64,000 nt of DNA from Bacteroidales bacterium (lineage in GTDB: Bacteria > Bacteroidota > Bacteroidia > Bacteroidales > UBA932). The position numbers and the translations under genes were made by a program. The notes below the pieces were generated by a model. That model did no database searches. It was not told the DNA's origin and saw only the letters and a list, made by a program, of their open reading frames with translations. Positions 1 to 9,476 of the stretch are shown piece by piece. Location of the stretch: the NCBI GenBank assembly GCA_017429475.1, contig JAFROX010000009.1, positions 291,543 through 355,542 on the forward strand. The letters run 5' to 3'. The stretch's first letter is position 1. Each line of letters starts with the position of its first letter.

Positions 1-2302
1 TCGGTCTTGCGGGAGCCTCCTCCTCACCGTCCTCCTTGACCAGGTAAGGAATGGAAACGAAACGATCCACGGGCTCCTGCACCCTTGCGTCTTCATCATC
101 TCCAGAAGGGACATAGCTCTGCGGCGTACCGAATTCATAGACATTTTCCACCTCGGTTTCCACACACTGTTCCAGCATCCTGGCCATACTCTCGGAAACA
201 GCGTCTATTCCGGTATTGGACCTTACCGCATAGATATACATTGCCTGCTTTGCCCTCGTCGTGGCGACATAGGCTGCATTCAACGCATCCACTGCCTTGA
301 GGAAACGTTCCTGTCGATAGTCTTCTTCAAAGAAAGTATTTTCAAGATCCTTTACGCATTTCACCGGGAACAGTCCGATCTCGCAGATTTCGGGATTGGG
401 AGTAGTCCACAGATAATCTCCTCTGCCTGATTCAAAAGGCTCGATGAAAAAAGGTATGATAACTGCGTCGAGGCTCAGGCCTTTCGACTTGTGATATGTC
501 ATCACCCTGACGGCATCTTGACCTTCCGGCACAGAAATATATCTTCCGTCCGAAGCGGTCTCCTCCCACCACCTGACAAAAGCTGAGATGTCAGAGCCGT
601 ATACCGAAGTGTACTCAGTGACTATATCAAGGAAGGCATTGATATACGGGATGTCGCCCTTAGCCACATCCGGAATCCATATTCTGATGATATTCTCGCA
701 AAGGTCATACAAGGACCCTTCTGAAGACACATCTCGGTCGATGTCGACACCCAGCTGCCGCAGTTGTTCATTGCATATGTCATCGGTTCCGGAGCTGAGA
801 TATTTCAGCACTGCCACTACTTTCTGAACCTGGGGACTGCCTGATACCAGCAGAGATTCGTCAGTAATGACTGCATAACCTTCGGCCAGGAGTTTCTGCG
901 CCACTGCCGACACCTGCTTGTTGTCCCTTGTCAGTACAGTTATGCTGCCTGCCGGAAAACCTTGCGACAGCAGTTCCTGGACTGCAGGCACGAGCCACTC
1001 CAGTGCGCGGGCCATGAATTCAGGCTTCTGGACATAATCCTCCAACTGAATCTTCACATAGCCCTCCGGCTCCTTCCATTCTTCCTGCTCTGCATCCTGA
1101 TATAAGCCCGAAACTTTTTCAGCAAATTCATCGGGCAGCCATTCCTTTATCCGGCCATATAGAAGATTGTTGAACTTGATAATATTGCGGAAACTGCGAC
1201 GGTTGACCTTGAGCGTTTCAAAATGGGTCACGGACTCGTTGAAATCCTTTGCGATTCCACTGTTGAGAGTTTCCCAGTCGGAGCCACGGAAGCGGTATAT
1301 GCTCTGTTTGATGTCTCCCACAATCATACAGTCCTTGCCTTTCGCCAGGCTTTCGCGGTAAAGCGGCAGGAAATTCTGCCATTCCACACGCGACGTGTCC
1401 TGAAACTCGTCTAGCATCAGATGGTCATATCGGTTCCCGACTTTTTCATAGATGAACGGAGCGTCGGAATCGTCAATCAGCTTGCGTATCGTCTCCTTCG
1501 ACTCGGACAGCATCACGAGATTCTTCTCCCTGAGGATATCCGTCATACGGGCGTAAATATCGCTGGAGATACCCATTATGCCCACAGAATCAAAAACAAT
1601 CTTGTCAGTCTCGTTGAGCCTTTTGGCATATTTGTCGACATTCCTGCTTCTGGGCGGATACTTGACTCTGAAATCCGCCATCCTTTCTGCCGTCTTCTGA
1701 CGGACACGTTCGATGACGCTCCTGTCCTGCACGAAAGATATTCCTGGAAGTCCTTTCTTTATCCTGAAGTCTTCCTGAATGAAAAGTTTGCCAAACTCTT
1801 TCAGGCTGGACGCGATGTCATACGAGCCGCCTTTTTCCACTGATTCCAGCGCATATGCCACCATCCACTCGAGCAATGCGGCATTCCCGTCTTCATCAAG
1901 AGAGTCAAGCATCGAGTCGACCGAGGCTCCTATCACTGAGACTTCATCCAGTTCGACGCGATAGGAACCGTTCTGTCCTATTTCCCGGGCAAAGGCTCGT
2001 ATGATCTGTAGGAAAAACTTGTCGATGGTGGTTATCGAGAAGTTGGAGTAATCGTGAAGTATGCTTATCAGTACCTTGCGTGCCTTGCGGCCTTCTTCGC
2101 TGTCTTTCTGCGCCTCTTTCGACAGAGTCTCCAGCACGCGCTGCTTCATCTCGTCGGTGGCCTTGTTGGTGAAGGTTACGGCGAGGATATGCCTGTATGC
2201 ATCCGGATCATCGGACTGCAGCAGATATCGAAGATACTGCTGTGTGAGGGTATGCGTCTTGCCGCTGCCCGCAGATGCCTTGTATATGTCAACCTTCGCC
2301 AT
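1..2302 (-). CDS. addA: UvrD/RecB-family helicase-nuclease subunit AddA-like, partial
   Basis: The gene runs off the left edge; about 767 codons are visible. The N-terminus has the Walker A motif ASAGSGKT (residues 9-16), followed by VTFTNKATDEMK, the superfamily 1 helicase motif Ia region. Near residue 300 is LDEFQDTS, the DExx-type motif II, and later VMTYHKSKGL and YVATTRAK match helicase motifs V and VI. These are features of UvrD-type helicases, and pairing with the nuclease-like partner just upstream indicates the AddA (RecB-like) subunit, which processes double-strand breaks before RecA loading. The C-terminal nuclease domain expected of AddA would lie outside the window. The ATG at 2302 lies two bases after the stop of the upstream gene, so the two are almost certainly co-translated. 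Confidence 0.9.
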   Translation of the reverse strand, partial: MAKVDIYKASAGSGKTHTLTQQYLRYLLQSDDPDAYRHILAVTFTNKATDEMKQRVLETLSKEAQKDSEEGRKARKVLISILHDYSNFSITTIDKFFLQIIRAFAREIGQNGSYRVELDEVSVIGASVDSMLDSLDEDGNAALLEWMVAYALESVEKGGSYDIASSLKEFGKLFIQEDFRIKKGLPGISFVQDRSVIERVRQKTAERMADFRVKYPPRSRNVDKYAKRLNETDKIVFDSVGIMGISSDIYARMTDILREKNLVMLSESKETIRKLIDDSDAPFIYEKVGNRYDHLMLDEFQDTSRVEWQNFLPLYRESLAKGKDCMIVGDIKQSIYRFRGSDWETLNSGIAKDFNESVTHFETLKVNRRSFRNIIKFNNLLYGRIKEWLPDEFAEKVSGLYQDAEQEEWKEPEGYVKIQLEDYVQKPEFMARALEWLVPAVQELLSQGFPAGSITVLTRDNKQVSAVAQKLLAEGYAVITDESLLVSGSPQVQKVVAVLKYLSSGTDDICNEQLRQLGVDIDRDVSSEGSLYDLCENIIRIWIPDVAKGDIPYINAFLDIVTEYTSVYGSDISAFVRWWEETASDGRYISVPEGQDAVRVMTYHKSKGLSLDAVIIPFFIEPFESGRGDYLWTTPNPEICEIGLFPVKCVKDLENTFFEEDYRQERFLKAVDALNAAYVATTRAKQAMYIYAVRSNTGIDAVSESMARMLEQCVETEVENVYEFGTPQSYVPSGDDEDARVQEPVDRFVSIPYLVKEDGEEEAPARP

Positions 2303-2304
2303 TT

Positions 2305-5154
2305 CTAATAACTGCAAAGTATCCTTACCGGACAATAATCACACTTGTGGTCTGAAACCCCTGCCGGACGGGCGACAAATTCGCCTTCGGACAGTATTTC
2401 TCTTATCAGGTTACGGAGTTTCTCTTCGAACTGCCTCAGCATAGCATCATTGCTGCGGAATGTCCTGAGATTCGACTTGAACATTTCCTTCAGCTGGTAG
2501 ACGCTGATATCCATATCTTCTGCAGTCACGGAAGCGAGGCCGCCTTCGGCCAGAGTGCCGGTTTTGTATCTTGCCATAAGATAGGCATACAGATACATCT
2601 GGAAAGAAGAATATGGACGGTTGTTTCCTAATTCCACGTCGAAGACTCTTTCTATGATGTCCTCATCCGTGTCGCCCTTGCGGTGCAGTTTGATGCTACC
2701 GGTCTTGTAGTCGACTATCCTCAAATCGCCGGCTTTGCTGTCAAGGCGGTCAATAATACCCATAATGCTCACTTTCACGCCTTCGACGTCCAGGTCTGCG
2801 TATATCTTCCTTTCTCCGTCCAGATATGTGAATGGAGCATATTCCTTGTCGTATTCAAGAGTCTGGACCACAATTCTTCTGAGCATCTCAAAGGTAACGA
2901 GCCTCTTGCCGGTTATGGGAAGACCGTTGTATCTGAAGGCGACATCGAGTTCCGACCGTATGAGGGTGTCGAGCCTGTCTTTTTCGCCAAGCATCATATC
3001 AATGATCTCAGGACTTATGATTTCGTTCCTGTAAGGCTCGTACAGTTTTTCCAGAATGCTGTGGAAAGCCGTACCGAAAGGCCCGGACTCAAAACCCTCG
3101 TCAACCTTATCACTCTCCTTGATGCCCTTGACCTTGGTGTAGTAAAACTTGAGAGGGCAGTTCATATAATCGTTGAGGCTTGAAGCTGAGAAACTGTGTC
3201 CCTGGCTGACATAGACATCGCGAAGCTGCTGCATAACCTCGGCATCCTTGGCTACTGACGATATGCCTCTCTCTGCAGGACTGATTGTGTAGGTGCACAC
3301 TTTCTCGACAAGCGGCACCTGGGTATAATGGTGCTTGAGCTGCATTATGAAACGGCTAGGCTCTCCGCTATGCACGCCGAAAGTACGGCTGTCATACATC
3401 AGCACGACCTTGCGGGCCCGGTATATGCTGCGGTAGAAGTGGTATGCCGAGATGCTGTCGAACAGTTCTGGCGTAGGCAGACCGAAGCCCCTGCGCAGGG
3501 AATACGGAATATATGAATCTATCTGGTTCTTCGCCGGGAAGGTTCCTTCGTTTACAGAGAGGATTATGATGTTTTCGAAGTCCAGCGCCCTGGTTTCAAG
3601 GGGACCCATAATCTGGAGGCCGTGTAGCGGTTCTCCCCTGAACGGCACGTTCAGCCGAGCAGTGATCTGCCTCAGGAAATGGAAATAAGTCTCGAGTTTG
3701 TCGAGATATGGAATCTGCAGGTCGCGTATATGGCTGATTGCCTTATAATAGCCATAAGCAAACTCTTTCTCAAGGTCGGAAATACGGCCTGCCAGCAATT
3801 CTATTACGTGCAGTTGCCAGCCGTATACGTCCTCAATCTTTTCTACAGGTTTGAAAATTGCTTCCAGAAGCTCAGGCTGACCTTCACAAAGCAGGGAAAC
3901 AGGCACCTGGATGAGATTTTTACCGTTGATCTCTGTCTGCAGGGCCTTCACCTCATCGGCACAGGCGTTCAGCACGAAGGGATGCGACAGGACAGCAGTG
4001 ACATCCTTGTGGTAGAACGTCGTCTCACCGTTACGGGACCTTTTATTGAGCTGGAGCGGTCCGAGGGAGGACATCAGGGCAGCAAAAGCGCTGTTCGAAA
4101 GGCCGTAACCCATAGTCACGTTTATCTTCCTGATCTCTTCCGGTACTGAATTGAGAAGAGGCATCAGCAGGGATTCGTCTGGCAGCACTATGGCCGTAGA
4201 GTCCGGGTCCATACCGCGCAGATAATCCGCAGTCTTCTTCGCCTGTCCGATGGCAGAGGGCACGCTGACCACTTCCACCTCCGGATATTTGTCCGACTTG
4301 TCGTCGAGTTCATATCTCGAAGGATATTCGGTTATGTACTCTGAGATGAACTTCGAAGCCTTGTTGTTGCCGTCACGCAGCAGATTTCCGCTGAAATCCC
4401 AGTAGAAGTCGCCCTTGCCGGAGTTGCGGACATAGTTGAAAAGCTTCCTTTCGCACACGCTGAGGGCATTGTGCCCCACGAACACGATGCGGCTGTACCT
4501 GGAAAGGACTTCATCCAGCCTGTCATCGTGATTGTCTGCCATCCGGGCCACTTCGCGGGTCATCATCCCATCATAGGCAATTTCGCGCGACGCCAAATCT
4601 GCCCTGAATGCTTCATACAACGGACCGAGGATGTTCCAGACCTGCAGGAACCGCATCTTCCCCGGCCGCTGGGAGGAATTGTCGAGAGTGATCTTCCAGA
4701 AATTGCGTATGGCTTCCTTCTGGGTTTCGCTCAGATATTCATAGTCTGCCGAGATGCTTTCCAGGTCACGGACATTGGTGAACAGGTTTTCGGCATCCAC
4801 ATTGTACTGGTCTACGTCATTGAAATCAGAAAGAAGCGTGTCGGCCTTGTAGACGAACTCGTCGAAGCTGTCGCAGACAAGTCCGGCAGCCTCGCCAAGC
4901 TCCGTATAATGCTTGTAGAGTATGGCGACGAGCTCGATCTTGTCTGCCCTGGCATAGGTGGACAGACGGTCGAACAGGTCGCTGATGGTCAGAAGTTCAG
5001 GAGAGAACAAAGGTCCGGAACTGCACAGGCCCAGGTATTTGCGGAAAAACAGACTTGAACGGCGACTTGGAAAGACGAAACAAACGTCCTTCAAGTCACC
5101 GTCGTATTCGCTCACGTAATGCTTCGCGATCTGGTATAGGAAAGCATTGACCAA
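2305..5154 (-). CDS. addB: AddB-like PD-(D/E)XK exonuclease with Fe-S cysteines
   Basis: 949 residues. The N-terminus (VCFVFPSRRSSLFFRKYLG) resembles the degenerate helicase fold of AddB proteins. The C-terminal quarter holds a RecB-type nuclease: GIIDRLD followed by IVDYKTG near residue 815, matching the GxxDRxD...DYKTG signature. Four cysteines typical of the iron-sulfur staple of AddB/Cas4-like nucleases can be seen: Cys666 in MNCPLKFYY and Cys938, Cys941 and Cys947 in CDYCPVRILC at the extreme C-terminus. The family cuts DNA ends in concert with the AddA helicase. It is 15 bases downstream of pgi and two bases upstream of addA, so pgi-addB-addA may form one transcript. Confidence 0.9.
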   Translation of the reverse strand: MVNAFLYQIAKHYVSEYDGDLKDVCFVFPSRRSSLFFRKYLGLCSSGPLFSPELLTISDLFDRLSTYARADKIELVAILYKHYTELGEAAGLVCDSFDEFVYKADTLLSDFNDVDQYNVDAENLFTNVRDLESISADYEYLSETQKEAIRNFWKITLDNSSQRPGKMRFLQVWNILGPLYEAFRADLASREIAYDGMMTREVARMADNHDDRLDEVLSRYSRIVFVGHNALSVCERKLFNYVRNSGKGDFYWDFSGNLLRDGNNKASKFISEYITEYPSRYELDDKSDKYPEVEVVSVPSAIGQAKKTADYLRGMDPDSTAIVLPDESLLMPLLNSVPEEIRKINVTMGYGLSNSAFAALMSSLGPLQLNKRSRNGETTFYHKDVTAVLSHPFVLNACADEVKALQTEINGKNLIQVPVSLLCEGQPELLEAIFKPVEKIEDVYGWQLHVIELLAGRISDLEKEFAYGYYKAISHIRDLQIPYLDKLETYFHFLRQITARLNVPFRGEPLHGLQIMGPLETRALDFENIIILSVNEGTFPAKNQIDSYIPYSLRRGFGLPTPELFDSISAYHFYRSIYRARKVVLMYDSRTFGVHSGEPSRFIMQLKHHYTQVPLVEKVCTYTISPAERGISSVAKDAEVMQQLRDVYVSQGHSFSASSLNDYMNCPLKFYYTKVKGIKESDKVDEGFESGPFGTAFHSILEKLYEPYRNEIISPEIIDMMLGEKDRLDTLIRSELDVAFRYNGLPITGKRLVTFEMLRRIVVQTLEYDKEYAPFTYLDGERKIYADLDVEGVKVSIMGIIDRLDSKAGDLRIVDYKTGSIKLHRKGDTDEDIIERVFDVELGNNRPYSSFQMYLYAYLMARYKTGTLAEGGLASVTAEDMDISVYQLKEMFKSNLRTFRSNDAMLRQFEEKLRNLIREILSEGEFVARPAGVSDHKCDYCPVRILCSY

Positions 5155-5169
5155 GTATGGGAACGGGTA

Positions 5170-6495
5170 TTACAGTCTCTTGGCAAGTTCTTTTGCAAGT
5201 TCGTCGTATCCCGGTTTGCCGAGGAGGGCGAACATATTTTTCTTGTAAGCCTCTACGCCTGGCTGGTTGAACGGATTGATGCCAAGCACGTAGCCGCTGA
5301 TGCCGCAGGCCTTCTCGAAGAAGTAGAAGAGTCCTCCGAGATGGTAGGCGTCGAGAGTTTCGGTTTCCACCATGATCTGCGGCACGCCTCCGTCGATGTG
5401 GGCCAGGCGGGTGCCGAGCATAGCCTTTTCGTTGCAATATTCCACCCTCTTGCCGGCAAGATAGTTCAGGCCGTCGAGGTTGTCGCCGTCAGAAGGGATC
5501 TCGACCTTGCGGGCAGGATTCTTCACGCTCACTACGGTCTCAAACATAACCCTCTCTCCTTCCTGGACATACTGTCCCATTGAATGGAGGTCGGTTGTAT
5601 AGCTGACCGATGCCGGGAACAGGCCCTTTCCGTCCTTGCCTTCGCTCTCTCCGAAAAGCTGCTTCCACCACTCGCTGAAATAGACGAGTTTGGGATTGTA
5701 ATTGACAAGCAGCTCGACCTTCTTGCCTTCATCGTACAGGCAGTTCCTTGCTGCTGCATACAGGATGGCAGGGTTGTCCTTGGTCTTTCGGCTGCAGAGA
5801 GCTTCCATGTCGCGTGCTCCCGATAGCAGGGCGTCGATGTCAAAGCCGGCTGCTGCGATAGGAACGAGGCCTACCGGAGTCAGCACTGAATAACGGCCTC
5901 CGATATTGTCTTCGATGACGAATGACTTGTAGCCTTCGCTGGTTGCAAGCGTCTTGAGGGCGCCGCGTGCTTTGTCCGTCACAGCCACTATCCTCTCGGC
6001 AGCCTCTTTCTTGCCGTATTTCTCTTCAATGTAGCCTTTGATGATCCTGAAAGCAACGGCAGGCTCGGTGGTAGTGCCGGATTTGGAAATGACTACCGCA
6101 GCCACATTGCGTACCTTCATCAGGTCCATAAGGTCTGCCAGATAATCCTCGCTGAGCGTATTGCCTGCAAAAACCACCTGCACGGGCTCCTGGTCCAGGT
6201 TGACCGAAAAATTATGTGAAAGCGCGGCGATGGCAGCCTTGGCCCCCAGATATGAACCTCCGATACCTACAGCCACTACCAGATTGACTTTCTTGTCGAG
6301 CCAGTTCCTGGCCACTGCTTTGCAGTCATCCAGAAGCTGCTGGGGCATCTCTGAGGGAAGATGGTTCCATCCAAGGAAATCATTGCCTGCGCCTTCGGCG
6401 CTTTCAAGGACGTCATAGGCCGCCAGGGCCTTTTCAAGATACTGCTCTCTTTTTGCTTCAAAAGACTTGCAGCCAGTCAAATCGATCTTTATCAT
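5170..6495 (-). CDS. pgi: Glucose-6-phosphate isomerase
   Basis: 441 residues, the compact length usual in Bacteroidota. It interconverts glucose 6-phosphate and fructose 6-phosphate in the cytoplasm for glycolysis and gluconeogenesis. GIGGSYLGAK (77-86) and SKSGTTTEP (137-145) form the phosphate-binding part of the SIS fold; GESEGKDGKGLFP carries the catalytic glutamate region and SMGQYVQEG follows. The ATG start follows a long leader: a promoter with both -33 and -7 elements lies 45 bases upstream. The gene is followed closely by addB, an unrelated function, which probably reflects operon read-through. Confidence 0.96.
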   Translation of the reverse strand: MIKIDLTGCKSFEAKREQYLEKALAAYDVLESAEGAGNDFLGWNHLPSEMPQQLLDDCKAVARNWLDKKVNLVVAVGIGGSYLGAKAAIAALSHNFSVNLDQEPVQVVFAGNTLSEDYLADLMDLMKVRNVAAVVISKSGTTTEPAVAFRIIKGYIEEKYGKKEAAERIVAVTDKARGALKTLATSEGYKSFVIEDNIGGRYSVLTPVGLVPIAAAGFDIDALLSGARDMEALCSRKTKDNPAILYAAARNCLYDEGKKVELLVNYNPKLVYFSEWWKQLFGESEGKDGKGLFPASVSYTTDLHSMGQYVQEGERVMFETVVSVKNPARKVEIPSDGDNLDGLNYLAGKRVEYCNEKAMLGTRLAHIDGGVPQIMVETETLDAYHLGGLFYFFEKACGISGYVLGINPFNQPGVEAYKKNMFALLGKPGYDELAKELAKRL

Positions 6496-6540
6496 TATTG
6501 TTGTTTTATGATTATATACTTTGAGATGTCTATATCCTTA

Positions 6541-6571
6541 CAAAAATACCAATTATCCCGCTCTTTTCAAA
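6541..6571 (-). promoter_or_regulatory. Promoter of pgi
   Basis: On the minus strand TTTG (6568-6571), a 19-base spacer, then TATTTTTG (6541-6548), a full match to the Bacteroidota -33/-7 consensus TTTG-N19-TAnnTTTG. The -33 element overlaps the last bases of xth, so pgi has its own promoter although it lies behind xth on the same strand. Confidence 0.7.
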
Positions 6572-7325
6572 TATCGATATCAAGGGAAACCGGGCAGTGA
6601 TCGGAACCCTCGAACTCGCTGTGAATCGCTGCATCTTTCATACGGCCGGCGATGTTCTCAGACACGATGAAATAGTCTATCCTCCATCCAACGTTCCTTT
6701 CGCGAGCACGCATCCGGTAGCTCCACCACGAGTAGGCATCTGTCTTGTCCGGATAGAAATGGCGGAACGAGTCCACGAAGCCAGCAGAAAGCAATTCAGT
6801 CATTTTCTGCCTTTCCTGGTCGGTAAATCCGGCATTCTCGTGATTGGTGGCCGGGTTCTTAAGGTCTATTTCCTCGTGTGCGACGTTAAGGTCTCCGCAG
6901 AGCAGGACACCCTTGACTGCAGACAGCCGCTTTAAATAGTTCCGCATTGCATCTTCCCACTCCATCCGATAGTCAAGGCGACGCAATCCGTCCTGGGAAT
7001 TAGGTGTATAGCAGCACACAAGATAGAACTCAGGCATTTCTAGGGTTATCACCCTGCCTTCGTTGTCGTGCTCGGGAATCCCAAGTCCATAAGTCACCGA
7101 AAGAGGGGTGTGACGCGTATAGACAGCCGTTCCGCTGTACCCTTTTTTCTCAGCATAGTTCCAATAGCTCTGATAGCCCATAAACTCCAGATCGAGCTGT
7201 CCGGCCTGCAGCTTGGTCTCCTGAAGGCAGAAGAAATCTGCGTCAAGAGCCTCGAAAGCTTTGTCAAAAGCCCCTTTGGAGTAACAGGCCCTCAATCCAT
7301 TGACATTCCAAGATACTAACCTCAT
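6567..7325 (-). CDS. xth: Exodeoxyribonuclease III (AP endonuclease)
   Basis: 252 residues, the full length of the ExoIII/APE1 family. It cleaves DNA at abasic sites in base-excision repair and removes nucleotides 3'-5'. Visible motifs are the start MRLVSWNVNGLRA, QETK (35-38) with the metal-binding glutamate, GDLNVAH (144-150) with catalytic Asp and Asn, and the terminal GSDHCPV with the catalytic Asp-His pair. Its ATG overlaps the recG stop in an ATGA arrangement (7322-7325), so it is translationally coupled to recG. Confidence 0.95.
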   Translation of the reverse strand: MRLVSWNVNGLRACYSKGAFDKAFEALDADFFCLQETKLQAGQLDLEFMGYQSYWNYAEKKGYSGTAVYTRHTPLSVTYGLGIPEHDNEGRVITLEMPEFYLVCCYTPNSQDGLRRLDYRMEWEDAMRNYLKRLSAVKGVLLCGDLNVAHEEIDLKNPATNHENAGFTDQERQKMTELLSAGFVDSFRHFYPDKTDAYSWWSYRMRARERNVGWRIDYFIVSENIAGRMKDAAIHSEFEGSDHCPVSLDIDI

Positions 7326-9418
7326 GATATGTTCGAATAATCTTTGATTTCTGTCTTAAGTTTTGCCAGGTTGTCGACAAGAATGCGGTTGCCCGGTGCA
7401 GTGAGAAGCGGATCGTTCTCAAGCACCCGGGATGCCGTTTCCCTTGCATCGGCCAGCACTGGATTGTCCTTGGCCAGGTCGGCGATATGCAGGTCGATGG
7501 CAAGGCCGCTCTGCCGCGTCCCTTCGAAATCGCCTGGCCCGCGCATACGCAGGTCCGCCTCTGCAAGTTCGAAACCGTCGGTAGTCCGGCACATTATCTC
7601 GATGCGCTGACGGGATTCCTTGCTGAGTTTGTAGCCTGTCATAAGTATGCAGTAGGATTCGGCGGAGCCACGGCCCACCCGGCCGCGAAGCTGGTGGAGC
7701 TGGCTCAGGCCGAAACGCTCGGCGCTCTCTATCACCATCACGGACGCATTAGGAATGTCCACACCCACCTCTATCACGGATGTAGCCACAAGTATCTGGG
7801 CTTTGCCTTCGACGAAGAGAGCCATGTCGTGAGCCTTGTTTTCGGTGGTCTGCTGTCCGTGCACCACGGCAGTGACATATTTCGGGGGCTTGAATTCTTC
7901 AGTGATAGCCAGATACCCGGACTCCAGGTTCTCATAATCCATCTTCTCCGACTCCTTTATGAGGGGATACACCACAAACACCTGCCGTCCCGCATCGATC
8001 TGCCTGCGCATGAAATCGTACACCTTCTGCCTGTGATTCTCTCCCACGTGCTTTGTAACCACCGGTTTGCGGCCGGGAGGCAGTTCGTCGATGACTGATA
8101 TGTCAAGGTCTCCGAACAGGGTCATGGCAAGCGTCCTCGGTATAGGGGTCGCCGTCATCACGAGAATATGCGGCACTGTCTCTGACTTTGACCATAACCT
8201 TGAACGCTGTTCCACACCGAAACGGTGTTGCTCGTCGATCACGGCAAGCCCCAGCGCTGCAAACTTCACCTTGTCCTCTATCAGCGCGTGGGTTCCGAAT
8301 ACCAGGTCGATGCTGCCGTCTTCAAGGCCGGCATATATTTCGCGGCGTTCCTTCGTCTTCGTACTCCCTGTAAGAAGCGCGCACCGCACCTTTTCTGTGT
8401 TGACGAACTTGCCCACCCCCCGGTAGTGCTGCTCCGCCAAGACTTCTGTAGGGGCCATTATGCACGCCTGATATCCGTTGTCGATTGCCTGCAGCGCAGA
8501 GAGTATGGCGACAAGTGTCTTGCCGCTGCCGACGTCTCCTTCAAGCAGGCGGTTCATCTGGCGGCCGCTTGTAACATCGGCCCGGATCTCCTTGAGCACA
8601 CGCTTCTGGGCTCCTGTCAACGGGAATTTCAGATTGTTGTAAGTATCGTTGAACGCATCGCCAAGCCTCTTGAAAACCAAGCCGTTGGAAGCGCGCATAC
8701 GCACGTTTTTCTGTTTCAGCAGCGACAGCTGCAGATAGAACAGTTCCTCAAACTTAAGTCTCTGCTGAGCCTTGGCAAGCGACTGGACGTCTTTTGGAAA
8801 ATGGATATTGTGAAGAGCTTCCCTCAGGGAACAGAGTCCCTTGTCGGAGATGAGCCAGGCAGGCAGAGTCTCCCTTATACTGTCAGCGCACTTCTCCCAC
8901 ACAGCAGCCTGCAACTTGCCGATCACCTTGTTGGTGACCATACTGTTCTTCAGATGCTCGGTGCTGGGATAGACACCCGTCATCGCTCCGGTCCCGGGTC
9001 TTGCCGACGAAACTTCATCGATCTCGGGATGGACCATATTGATCTCACCATTGAAGACAGAGGGTTTGCCGAACACTATGTATTCCTTGCCGGTCTTGAT
9101 CCTTTCTGAAACCCATTTGATACCTTGAAAGAAAACAAGGTCGATGGAGCCGGTGTCGTCGGAAAGAACGGCCACCAGTCTCTTGCCTCGCTGGGCACCC
9201 ACGATCCGCATATCGCGGATTACTCCCCGGAGTTGGATATAGGCTGTTGCGGAGTCTATTTCGCTGATGGCATAGAATCGGGAACGGTCGACATAGCGGA
9301 AAGGAAAGAAGTAGATCAAGTCCCGGAAAGTGAATATTCCGAGTTCCTTGCCAAACAACTCGGCGCGTCTCGGACCGACTGACGGTAAGTATTTTATATC
9401 GCTGTCGAGGACATCCAT
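7322..9418 (-). CDS. recG: ATP-dependent DNA helicase RecG
   Basis: 698 residues, full length. RecG remodels stalled replication forks and branch-migrates Holliday junctions. The start DIKYLPSVGPRRAELF is the usual N-terminal helix of the wedge region; an OB-like wedge follows. The helicase core has LEGDVGSGKT (Walker A), AVIDEQHRFGVEQR (motif II, DEQH), MTATPIPRTLAMT (motif III), and near the C-terminus LRGRVGRG (motif VI) and MRGPGDFEGTRQSG (TRG region). A TAAATTTG element ends only seven bases before the ATG, suggesting a leaderless or nearly leaderless mRNA. Followed by xth in the same transcript. Confidence 0.96.
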   Translation of the reverse strand: MDVLDSDIKYLPSVGPRRAELFGKELGIFTFRDLIYFFPFRYVDRSRFYAISEIDSATAYIQLRGVIRDMRIVGAQRGKRLVAVLSDDTGSIDLVFFQGIKWVSERIKTGKEYIVFGKPSVFNGEINMVHPEIDEVSSARPGTGAMTGVYPSTEHLKNSMVTNKVIGKLQAAVWEKCADSIRETLPAWLISDKGLCSLREALHNIHFPKDVQSLAKAQQRLKFEELFYLQLSLLKQKNVRMRASNGLVFKRLGDAFNDTYNNLKFPLTGAQKRVLKEIRADVTSGRQMNRLLEGDVGSGKTLVAILSALQAIDNGYQACIMAPTEVLAEQHYRGVGKFVNTEKVRCALLTGSTKTKERREIYAGLEDGSIDLVFGTHALIEDKVKFAALGLAVIDEQHRFGVEQRSRLWSKSETVPHILVMTATPIPRTLAMTLFGDLDISVIDELPPGRKPVVTKHVGENHRQKVYDFMRRQIDAGRQVFVVYPLIKESEKMDYENLESGYLAITEEFKPPKYVTAVVHGQQTTENKAHDMALFVEGKAQILVATSVIEVGVDIPNASVMVIESAERFGLSQLHQLRGRVGRGSAESYCILMTGYKLSKESRQRIEIMCRTTDGFELAEADLRMRGPGDFEGTRQSGLAIDLHIADLAKDNPVLADARETASRVLENDPLLTAPGNRILVDNLAKLKTEIKDYSNIS

Positions 9419-9421
9419 CGT

Positions 9422-9453
9422 TTTGCAAATTTACGCTATTATGATTAATTTTG
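9422..9453. promoter_or_regulatory. Divergent promoters of recG (-) and pdxA (+)
   Basis: Plus strand: TTTG (9422-9425), a 20-base spacer and TAATTTTG (9446-9453), 23 bases before the pdxA ATG. Minus strand: TAAATTTG (9426-9433), seven bases before the recG ATG, with no clear -33. The two -7 elements lie back to back 12 bases apart, so the polymerase footprints must overlap. Confidence 0.6.
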
Positions 9454-9476
9454 CACATTTAAAACACACATTAATT

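Noticed and set aside
8225-9109. Long open frame on the plus strand inside recG
   Set aside because: It is antisense to a full-length RecG with all helicase motifs, has no recognisable domain and reflects the codon bias of the real gene.
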